Source of the DNA: Staphylotrichum longicolle
Lineage: Eukaryota > Ascomycota > Sordariomycetes > Sordariales > Chaetomiaceae
Length of the DNA stretch: 64,000 nt
Assembly: GCA_019096155.1 (NCBI GenBank)
Contig: JAHCVI010000001.1
Coordinates: forward strand, 15,215,243-15,279,242
Direction: 5' to 3'
This document shows positions 54,882 through 64,000 of the stretch, piece after piece. Position 1 is the stretch's first letter; each line of letters opens with the position of its first letter. Made by a program: the position numbers and the translations under genes. The notes below the pieces were generated by a model. The model made no database searches, had not been told where the DNA came from, and was given only the letters and a program-made list of their open reading frames with translations.

Positions 54882-56122
54882 CTTTGGCGAGGATGGGTCC
54901 TTGACTCCTTGGTGAGCCCGGGAGAGGAATTGAGATGGTTCAGAATGGTAGAAAAAATGGCAAAACAAGAAAGGAAACGTGTCAGAAATGGACAGACCCA
55001 AAGCTCTCTGGGCAGGCCGTGGTAAACGCAGCAGCAATGTGCATTCCGTCGCGGTAGTTCGCGGTGTTCGTGGGGAAGAGCTGGAATTGGCGTGGGGACC
55101 TCAAAGTGCTTGCAGGAACTGTGCTGAGCTGCGGTGGGTCTAGCACCAATTTGGGCTAGTCTCAGCGGGAGGCAGCAGCAGGTGTGGGTGGACCTGACCC
55201 TGGCCGACCCCAGAAACTGCCTGCTGTTGCAAGGGTCCGCCTGGGAACCTGGAATCTTTAGAAGCTTTCCGGAATGGTAAATTCAGAGAAGCCCAAGCTC
55301 CCGTCGCTTTCATTCCGTTTCGCGTCGACTTCAGACCTGATTCAGCAGCCGATGCAGCTGCTCGAGTCTATGACGGGTTCCGTCGTTGCAGCATGTGTCG
55401 ATGTTCTTTTTGAAGCCCTTCGTGGTGTGTGCCTTTTTCTTTTCCTGTCCCCAGCCTCTCACAGCCCGCCCCTCTGTTTCCAACGACAAGGGACGGATGT
55501 GCCTGCCAATCAGCAGCCCCATCACCCGCACCCAGCACACCGGGAATCGGTTCCAGATGGAACCAACATCCAGGGACACGGCTTGGGATCAGGGGACCTG
55601 CAACGGAAAGGGGCCCGAGCCCTGATTCGTTCCCTCGTGGCCATCAGATTTGGCTCTCCTCCCCGACTTCGCTCCTCGACACGGCAATTTGTTTCGAGAG
55701 CCAGGGATGGAGGATGTTTGAAGGGACGGGCGCCTCTGCTCAGCAACAAGACTTGTTTGTACCTTCAAAGTGGCCCTCCCTTCGGAAACAGAACAATTGT
55801 CGCCTGCAAGATCTTCTTCGTCAACTCCACGTCTTGGCGCTGCCGTTGGTTGTTTTCCATCCGCAAATGCGACAGCTTGTCGGCCGGCTGCGCGTTATTT
55901 TCGTGTCCCACAAGATCTGGTGCACCAAAGACTTTTTCCTGTCGCGTCCGTCCATCCGGTTGGCAATCAGCGCCCTGCGCTCCCTGCGTCATGCAGGCAG
56001 GGTCTCCACATGTTGAGGCGGTCAGCCAAGTTAGCCAGTTGGCGTTGCAGCAAAGTCATCTCACAGTGCAATCGGAATAAGCCCGGACGAGTCGAAACAA
56101 ACTGATGGCTCTGGTTAAGACT
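54882..56122. other. intergenic, no gene seen
   Basis: It holds the probable leader and promoter of the centrosomin-motif gene. A 268-codon plus-strand frame at 55274 is not supported: biased composition, no motif, and competing frames on both strands. Confidence 0.4.
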
Positions 56123-57270
56123 TTACAGCAGCGCAAGATCGTCAAATGGCCTTGCGTTGTTGCCCAACCCACCCCCCATCTTCTCTTTGATGACGTTTTT
56201 CGTGAGTTCCATCAGACTGTCTCCGAGTTCTTCGCTCTGGGACAAGTCGCTACCCTTTTCAGGAATGGCGGGTGCACAAAGGTACTGGCCTGACTTGTCA
56301 GCCATCGTGGCGGCAAAGACAGTGGGCACTGCGCCCTCGAACTGGTCCTTCTTGAACGGCTCCAAGCCGTGCGACATGGCGTATCCCCCGAGTGGAAAGC
56401 TGCATCGAGCGTTAGCAGTGGATATCCGGAGGAGGCAGAGCGTCGGGCACTCACGCCTCGAAGATGTCTGTCCTGCTCTGCTTGGTGCTCACAAAGCCGG
56501 GATGTGTCGCATTCATCAAGACATTCGGGCTGCCGTTCTTGGTCACATTTCGATCAAACCATCGCGCATACAGAATGGCCGCGAGCTTGCTGCGCCCGTA
56601 CTGCTCGTTCAGGCCGACTTCAGCGTTGATTTCGTCCAGGTTCGCAAACTTGGTATCGCTGGGGGCCTTAGTGTGGATGTTGCTGGCCTGGTTACTGATG
56701 CGGACCACGTTGCCCTTTTCCGCCGTCCGCTTCATCAGTGGCAGCAGGTAGCTCGTCAGGATGGCGTGGCCCATGTGGTTCACGGCCATATGCCGATCAA
56801 CACCATAGTCGGTCAGCTCCGCTGGCATGATCCCTCGACCCGCGTTGTTGATGAGTATGTCCAACCGTTCAGTGTCGCGCGTGATGGCCTCGGCAACTTC
56901 TTTGACCCGTGGCCAATCACTCAGGTCGCACTCCATCCAGAGCGTGCGGTCAGCCTGGGATTGGCCCAGCTCCTTTGCGATGGCATCCTTCGCACCTTCT
57001 ACAACTTCCCTAGACACAGAGAGGATGTAGAGTCTCGCGATGTTGTGCTTCAACAGCGTGTAAGTGACCCCGAAGCCAATGCCCTCGCTGCCTCCAGTCA
57101 CGACAGCCACCTTCCCGGAGAGATCTGGGCAGTCATCCAGCTTGAACTGGTGCGAACCCAAGCGCGAAGCTGGTCCGCCGAAGTTCTCGGCGATTGTATT
57201 CTGGTAGCGTGGCTTAGCCCGGTGCTCGACTCCCAATACAGGAGCGGTGCGATACCTTGATTTCTTGCAT
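56123..57270 (-). CDS. short-chain dehydrogenase/reductase, 3 exons
   Basis: A 345-aa NAD(P)-dependent oxidoreductase. The preferred exons are 57270-57256 (MQEIK), 57200-56455 and 56399-56123; both introns are 55 nt. The tiny first exon is chosen because it leads straight into NTIAENFGGPASRLG, where fungal relatives begin, whereas reading on to an ATG at 57353 adds an unlike leader. The Rossmann cofactor motif is TGGSEGIG (residues 40-47), NNAG is at 123-126, and the catalytic pair is Tyr206 and Lys210 in YGRSK. The region resembles the retinol-dehydrogenase/WW-domain-oxidoreductase-like SDRs common in fungi. The substrate is unknown. The C-terminus (GQYLCAPA onward) is the usual extension of that group. 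Confidence 0.85.
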
Positions 57271-58684
57271 GCTTGGAATCGAAGGATACGGGGATGCGGT
57301 CTTAGAAAGTTGCCTTCCCCAAGATCGGCCGGCCGGGGCACAACAAACGACATGAAACAGCCGTGAGTGCTGTGGGCGCCGGCAAGGAGTCAGGCTTCGA
57401 AGAAAGACATGGGAGGAAAACCGTCCCCGAGCCATTGATGCGAGAGATAAACATGGAGAGATACGCTACCAGCTGGTTGGGGCACGTCTGGGTTTATTCT
57501 TCTCTCCAAAAATGACGGACAGTAGTCAGAGATGACGTCTATGATTGCATAGTCCCACCCATGGAGGTGTCCTCAGCATCACCGTGCGGCGGGCAAATGA
57601 CTCGGGCCTTGCTTGAGGCATACTTCATTGTACCACTCAAGCAGCGGTTACAAGACAGGTTTAATCAGTATTCAGTAGCTCAGCGATTCTTCTTTGGCTG
57701 TGATTGCCGCCCACCTTCGGAAACCGAGGAGAGCATTTCCCTGGCTTCCCAGCTTCCTGGCTTACATCGTTTGGGCGGTCAGCTGTAAGAATGTGTCAGT
57801 TGAAAGCCACAGAGACGCCCTCGAAAGCATAATTACTCAGGCAACCTCCCTTGCAGCTTTATCACAAGGGTTATGACCTGCCTGCTCACTCCATGCTAGA
57901 GACATATATCTCGAAAACCACTTGAACATGCGGTTTGTTGCCTGAGCCTTGCCGATAAACAGCCCGATCCAGTTCTGGAGCCTCACGCGCATTAGCTGCG
58001 AACGATTCTGGGGTCAAAATGCACAAGAGTGGCACGGTTTTCGCGCTTCTTCATCAGGATCGCACAGCCACTTTTGCGGCCCTTTGCGGCCCGCTAAGTC
58101 CAGTTCAGGTTGGCCTCCAGTCGCCGCTGAGTGCCCTGCAGGCTTCGTCCCTCTCATAACCTTTCACTGCCGACCGAGACTGCTCCAATCACGGGGATGT
58201 GCAATGCACGTCAGTGGCCAAGGCGAGCAGCCGCAGCGCGGGGCGCGAACCGTGCCCGAGTGTCGTGCAGGTTGGAGCCTCGCGACAAAGTTGGGAACGA
58301 CCGTGCCGCTCGGGGCTGGGTTCTAACTGTGGCCATTCTCTTGCCTGCATTGGTCGCCCGCTGGGCCAGCCGCCGAGGGAGCTGCAAGCCCCCTGCGCCT
58401 GAACATGCAGTGTCGCCTTCTCCACTCAACATCTCACCCGTCATTGGAGGGGGGCCGTTCCTTGACGAGCCTTGTGCCTCCGGGAGGGTGCATTTTCGGA
58501 CCGTCCATGTCGAGAATCCACCCTCAGCGCGGCCCGCGCAATCTCGAAAGCTTGAAACTGTGCCCCGAGTGGGGCCTGACCCCCGGCACACGCAGCAACG
58601 AGCCTTGTTGTGGGATGACTTAAGTCCTCTGCATCTCCCAGCAAGGCTGAACGAGAGACACAATGCCGGAAGCAGTCAGCCAAG
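57271..58684. other. divergent promoter region, no gene seen
   Basis: Lies between the starts of the dehydrogenase (-) and the cation transporter (+). Open frames on both strands overlap and lack motifs. A short ATG-led frame at 58663-58785 overlaps the transporter start and could be an upstream ORF. Confidence 0.4.
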
Positions 58685-61600
58685 ATGGCTCGCCGCTCGG
58701 GGACACATCACCGAGCTCCTCGGCCCCTCGCAAAAAACAAGCGACAATCGTCATTTACCAGCAAGCTCAACCCCTCGGCGTATGATCCGGAGAACTTCCC
58801 TCCAACCTGTCGATCAGCACTGCCCCACACGCCAGCGGCAATCCGAGACCACGTAAAGCATTACTTTGCTTGCATCGACATCGCCGAGCGCGTCAAGTTC
58901 TTCGACCTTGACCATGAAATCTGGAAGTACGAGTATGAGGTTGAACTTGAGAATGCCCGCGCCTCTGTCGGGATTACAACAGATGATGAGGTCGCCAAGA
59001 AAGAAGCCGAACGAAGAGTCGCGGCAACCCGCGCAAGTGTCGCTGTTGCCATCGAAGCTCAGTATCGGCGGACTCAGATCCTGCGGAAAGCCCTTCGAGC
59101 ACCGCGTGGTGAGACCACCGCCCAAGCCACAGAAGGGGCTCAACCCGACGACAAGGCGCCTGCAGGGACCATGGATCTCGTGCGCGATGTCGAAAGTAGC
59201 GGCGGCAAATGGAGGTCGTCTCTTCAATATCAGAAGGGGATTGAAGAGGTAAAGAGATGGAAACTGGCATGTGGCCGCCCGCCGGCCAGTGAGGATGCAG
59301 GGTCCGATGGAATGCCGCCTCCTAATTCGATGGAGGCCGGACGAGTACGAGCTCGACAAATCATTGCAGACACAGGGCGACAGCTATCCGATGACCACGA
59401 TGAAGCTGATTACGTCCTCGAACGAGATATCAACGCATATCTTATACAGTATACTCGGAAGGAGGAGGACCAAGGACAGTCGCCTGACTTGATGCCGAGC
59501 TTGCCGAGCTCCAGGACGCCCACTCTCGAAACACTCGAGCAGACGAACCAGTCGCCTGCCGACGGCAAAACATCGACCTCGCAGAGGCTTCACGAGGGTC
59601 GTCTGAGACCCATCGACGAGAGTTTGGATGATTGTCGATTCAAAGGCAGATTCCCCGGCCAGCGGCTCTCGATTGAGGCTCTTTTGGGCGACCCTGCCAC
59701 AGGGTTGCAGTCCAATATGAACATTCTCTCCAAGGATCGGTCCCAAAAACTGGACGACACGAGGATTCGGTACTTTCATATTCCTTCCAATAACATGGAG
59801 GTATGCCGCTTTGTTACACTCACAACAGGCTGACCAGTGCTGACTTGGAATTCTGCGCAGTGGGTAGAGGTGCGTTGATGAACCGTGACGCCTGTTTCTG
59901 TCCCCTTCCTGTACAGCCGCTTACCATCCATGGCCAGCGAGCGATTGCTGCGTACTACAACGAGAAACGCCCTAACCTGGGCAACCACTCCCGAGACTCT
60001 TATGGCAGAACGCAGACCCAAATGCTTCTCAGGCCACAGTTCTGGCGGGGCCAGCAACATGTTTCTCGGAGCGACACGGTCCATGCAAGACATATGCGGC
60101 CTCTCTGTGAGCGAGTGTCCTCTGGTAAGTCAATCATCATAGCTGCGAATGGGCGGTGTCCATCCCGAGTCCCTCGACGATTGTTGTTCTAACACCAAGC
60201 TCAGCTGTGGACGAGATCGAGGATAACCCCAAGAACATTGTTCTCTTTGTGAGTGGAGACAACTGCCACCTAACCGTCTGCTCGGTGACTAACAATGCCA
60301 CAGATGCCATACCTGCACTGGGAGACGGACCGCATGAGGATCACGGCCGCCAAGACGATTGAACGTGAAACACTGCTCCAGAGCGAGAAAAGGCAGGCAA
60401 GAACTGACCAAAACCGAGCTGATCGAAAAGCCCAGAGGAAAGGGCTCTCAAAAGGCACAACGCCCATCACACACCCTCAGAACGCGCCAAGCGGCAAGTT
60501 ACGTCGGTTCAACAACGCAAAGCCAAAAGGTTCTGGTACCACCGGGGATTTCTTTGCCCAGTTTGTGGGTGTCGACCCCAACAGTGATCCAAATGCGCGG
60601 CTTCTTGTGGAGAGTCCCCTTGGCCAATACCTTCTCGATGCTGCTCGGTTGCACCAGGCGATGTCTACTTACCGAGACCAGCAGATGTTGGAGAAATACT
60701 TGTTCAAGGATCCTCCGCTCCACCCTCGTCGGACCCTGGATCAGTCGTACTACTGGACCTTGAATACCACAAGGGAGCGGGACCGGGATCAGGTGGTATA
60801 TCGTGGGACAAGTATGAACCTTGAGACGAGCCACAGATTGCTAGAGCCGCCTCACGTCAAGGAGACGAATGCGATGAAGAAACTTGTGAGCGAGGTCTGT
60901 CGGCACAAAAACAGCGAGAAGAAGACTGAGTGGCAATGGACGGGTCACCACCAGATGACCGATGAGCAAGGTTGTATCCATTGCCGGAACGATATCCGGA
61001 GGATTTCCCAGCTGGTCATGGTCGACCAGCTCTGGATGTGGGTCTTGGACGAACAAACCATCATCACTTCGTTCCCCAGACGGTACGGGTTCAATAAGCA
61101 CGACTTTTCTGGTGTTCACCGATCCATTCGTGAACGGCTGCAGTCGGCCCGCAAGAACCAGATCAGGTCTGTCTACGACTTGGCTCTCATCATCTTGGAT
61201 GAGTGCTCCAACACCTTCTTTGACAGGATCAAGACGAACGTAAGAGCTTTGTGACCATTCTATGTTCTTATCTGACACAGAGTAGGACAGCCAGCCGCAG
61301 GTCATGGACATCTTCTCGGAAGCCATTGGCAAAGTGGTCAGTATTCACAGTCTTACCCCTGAAAGAACCCCTGACCCTCGAGCCCCTGAGTCTGACACTG
61401 AGTGTCTTGCCACCACAGACCAACAAGCACACCCTCTACTTCCAACGTGTCTGGGACTGGGCGTCTGAAGCTTCAGCAATCTACCGCTCCAAGTCCAAGC
61501 ACACCAACTCTTCGACACTACATGGCCGCATACTTGACATCTACCCGGAAGGGAAACTTCAGCAGGAGATCAAGGACATCATCGACGAGCTGGACATCAT

Positions 61601-62778
61601 GTTGCACATCTACAACAAACAGCGGGAAGTCATACGGCGGTTTTGCAAGCATGTCGAGCATATCTTCGATCCGGACGGCAGGTGGAAGGAGGGCAGCGTC
61701 ACGCATGCTGTCACAGGCGACCAACAAAAACAGCCGGGCACAAAGGAGAGCGCCGATGAACAGCGGCGGAAGCAGCTTAGCTGGTTCCGGTCACAGTCCC
61801 AGGAGCTTCTGGCCGATGTGGATGACCGGATAGGGGAGCTCGAGGGGCTGAGAAAGGCGGCAGGCAGCACTGCGCAGAGCGTGAGTCCACCTGCCCTCCG
61901 TACCAAGTAGGCGTTTGCTAACTTGACTCTGAAGGTTACCGAACTGCTCTCGCTCAAGCAACAACAGGCAAGTGTGGTGCAGGCGTGGGAATCCGTCAAG
62001 CAGGCCGAAGAAGCAGTGCGCCAGGGGCGGACGATCATGGTGTTTACCATCTTCACCATCATCTTTCTACCTCTTTCCTTCATGTCTAGCGTTTTTGGCA
62101 TGAACAATATCGAATTCGGCGACAACACCACGCAAACTTTACTGGGCCAGTTCACACTGATGTGTAAGTCAAGCCTGTTTCCACCCGCAAACAACCTTTG
62201 TTCGGTCACTGACAAGACATACCCAAGTCCCAATCTCCCTTGGAGTAATAATATTCTCCTTGTGCATCGCCTTTTCGTCCCTCATACGCGCCATCATCCA
62301 TTCGGCTACGCATCTCGTCGTCTACTGGCTGCTCGTCAACACCGGAATCTACCGCGTATGGCTGACGGTGAGCGAGACGCTGGAAGCGCAGAAGCTGTTG
62401 CGGGCGACAGAAAAGCGCGTGGATGAGATGAAGCAAAAGGTACGGCAGGCCAAGCTGGATGCTCACAGGGCGAGGGCCGCAAGAAAGGAGCAATGCGCAA
62501 AAAAGGAAGAGGAGTGTAGAGGAGGGCAGGTCAATGAAGGGTTGGAGGGGTCTCACGAGAATGTTGGGAGTCAACAACAGGGGGCGGGGGGTGAACAGGA
62601 GAAGAAGGCAAAACGGCGGAAACATGCGAGAGTATCCTTCATGCGAGTACCGGGTGGAAGAGGTGCAAGAATCTCTCGTTTGTTCTCGTCTGATGGTGGA
62701 TCTACCCGGACCCAAGATAGCAATTCGGCGGAAAGCTGTGAGAATGGAGTGTTGAGGCCAGGAGATCAATATGTTTGA
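58685..62778 (+). CDS. CorA-type divalent cation (Mg2+) transporter, 9 exons
   Basis: A 1194-aa protein with a long cytoplasmic N-terminal part and two C-terminal membrane segments. Proposed exons: 58685-59800, 59861-59869, 59938-60124, 60205-60248, 60304-61239, 61286-61336, 61419-61880, 61935-62163 and 62228-62778. All junctions are GT-AG and in phase. The second exon is only 9 nt (Trp-Val-Glu). The CorA signature GMN is at residues 990-992, after a segment VFTIFTIIFLPLSFMSSVFG and before a second segment (SLGVIIFSLCIAFSSLIRAI). The region at about 680-760 (SQLVMVDQLWMWVLDEQTII) is the CorA-like core helix block seen in large fungal members. The tail is Lys/Glu-rich. Large fungal CorA-like proteins of this form are mostly uncharacterised; Mg2+ transport is inferred from the motif. 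Confidence 0.85.
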
Positions 62779-62938
62779 AAAGATTTGAGTTGCTTGGGGA
62801 TGAGAGGAGCAGGTGAGGCGGCTTGGGTAAGGGGCGTCCAGGGGTTCTGTTTGCGAAATTCGTGTATCAAGTATAAGACTACCTTACCTACCTTACCTTA
62901 CTTTGGCTTCTGGGTCACTCAAGGCTGGCGGCCGACGT

Positions 62939-64000
62939 CTATGACTGCACAACATCATTGCCAGGCCCGGCAACCACCTCCTCAATAATCTCCTCGACCC
63001 TCGCCAACGGGTCCATAGCCTCATTCTCCCTCTTCAACTCCATCGCGCGCTGCTTGTAACGCGGCTCTGCCAAGATCTTGTCCACTCCCTCCCTGATCGC
63101 CTTCTCATCGGGCCTCTGCGCCCTCAGGTTCACCGCCACACCAGCCCACTCAGCACGCGCAGATGTCTCCGCCTTGTCAGTGACGAGGCCAGAGCACACC
63201 AGGGGCACGCCGTTCATGACGCTGTGGATGAAACCGTTGTAGCCGGCGTTGCAGACAAACACGTCGGCGTAGGGCAGCAGCGCGTCGTACGGGAAGTAGT
63301 CCACCACAATAGCGTTGTCGGGAATGTTGACGCCGTCGTCGAGTTGTGCGCCGCAGGTGCCCAAGGTGGCAACCACGATGAGGTCGGACCGGTTGGCGAG
63401 GGCGTTGATGGTGGGAATTACGAGGTCGTCGTAGACGCGGTGGACCGTTCCCTGGCTCACAAAGACGAGCTTCTTCTTGTTGGGGGAGCTGTCGGGGAGA
63501 GCGGCGTTCGCGGTGATGGTGGACCACCATGTGGGATAAGCGAAGTCGTCGCTGAGAGTCTTCGGGGGCAGGCCGCCGATGAGGCGAAGTTGGTGCTTGC
63601 TGGTGTGGATGGGGTACTCGAGGCTCGGGCTCCTCGTCATGACGGTGACTTTGCCAAAGCCCAGTTGTATGTCGAACAAGTTTCCTTGGACACGGCGCGT
63701 GGCACCGAGAGCCTTGTACTGGTTGTTGTAGTACTCGACGAGGCCCGCGGTGACTGGCTTCGCCTGGTCGCAGATGGACCGCCAAAGGGCAAGGTTCTCT
63801 GGCGTGGGATCGTAGGGCAAACCTGGACCATACGGAGGAATGCTGCCATCTGTTGCGGTAAAGATGGTTGTGTGGAAGTTGATGACCTTTGGGAAGGACG
63901 AGTACCCTTGTGGCAGGGGCGCGCCATAGAGGAAAGGGCCGACACCCCCGAACATGAGTTCGTGGAGCAAGATGACTTCGCTATGGGGGTGCTCGCGACG
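62939..64000 (-). CDS. UDP-glycosyltransferase (GT1), 3' part, cut by the window edge
   Basis: The frame is open to the last base of the window, so the N-terminal (acceptor-binding) part lies outside. The 353 codons present contain the donor-binding half: LVFVSQGT, then VDYFPYDALLPYADVFVCNA, then GYNGFIHSVMNGVPLVCSG. These match the GT1 signature region (H/N-x-G-x-x-x-x-x-E/x-x-x-x-G-V-P), where the usual HCGxNS is replaced by CNAGYNG. The C-terminal helix with DPLARVEEIIEEVV is family-like. Fungal relatives glucosylate sterols, lipids or small metabolites; the acceptor cannot be told. Confidence 0.85.
   Translation of the reverse strand, partial: RREHPHSEVILLHELMFGGVGPFLYGAPLPQGYSSFPKVINFHTTIFTATDGSIPPYGPGLPYDPTPENLALWRSICDQAKPVTAGLVEYYNNQYKALGATRRVQGNLFDIQLGFGKVTVMTRSPSLEYPIHTSKHQLRLIGGLPPKTLSDDFAYPTWWSTITANAALPDSSPNKKKLVFVSQGTVHRVYDDLVIPTINALANRSDLIVVATLGTCGAQLDDGVNIPDNAIVVDYFPYDALLPYADVFVCNAGYNGFIHSVMNGVPLVCSGLVTDKAETSARAEWAGVAVNLRAQRPDEKAIREGVDKILAEPRYKQRAMELKRENEAMDPLARVEEIIEEVVAGPGNDVVQS

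Noticed and set aside
55274..56080. 268-codon plus-strand open frame
   Set aside because: Biased composition with no domain, long competing frames on both strands, and it lies in the presumed leader and promoter region of the centrosomin-motif gene.

Overview
The window is nuclear DNA of a filamentous ascomycete (Pezizomycotina, most likely a Sordariomycete; the class is an inference). The evidence is short GT-AG introns of about 47-135 nt, GC-rich genes spread over 0.5-2 kb spacers, and families typical of moulds: MFS sugar carriers, a GH11 xylanase, a tannase/PHB-type feruloyl esterase, a GH79 glucuronidase, a HET-protein relic and a small cysteine-rich secreted protein. I see no rRNA or convincing tRNA, no CRISPR and no intact transposon. 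Exon limits were placed by hand from splice signals, reading phase and protein continuity.

Left part (1-29 kb): a 4-exon sugar transporter (+), an unknown multi-pass membrane protein (-), a Kex2-processed 10-cysteine secreted protein (+), an MFS transporter (-), a C2H2-type regulator (-), a long gene-poor stretch containing a decayed coiled-coil gene, a 263-aa unknown protein (+), a small relic ORF, a HET-protein remnant (-), the ER lectin Yos9/OS-9 (+), a two-unit F-box-like protein (-), and a Ser/Pro-rich protein broken by one frame shift (+).

Middle (29-36 kb): a 13-exon, 724-aa protein of unknown function (-) lies divergent to a 326-aa unknown protein (+) that has a GC-AG intron and two single-base frame breaks.

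The most notable region is 35.3-45.6 kb: five genes all on the minus strand, coding for GH11 endoxylanase, feruloyl esterase, type-B carboxylesterase, GH79 glucuronidase and an MBL-fold lactonase-like enzyme. Four carry signal peptides. Together the first four could take apart feruloylated, glucuronosylated plant polysaccharides: backbone cleavage, ester removal and uronic-acid removal. Three spaced CreA-type motifs lie upstream of the GH79 gene. A membrane-anchored pepsin-like protein (frame-shifted) follows on the same strand.

Right part (48-64 kb): a nucleotidyltransferase-like protein, a tiny membrane protein, a centrosomin-motif coiled-coil protein, a short-chain dehydrogenase (all -), a 9-exon CorA-type divalent cation transporter with a 9-nt microexon (+), and the 3' part of a UDP-glycosyltransferase (-) cut by the window edge.

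Three otherwise intact genes carry single-base indels. These may be sequencing errors or young pseudogenes; the sequence alone does not decide.
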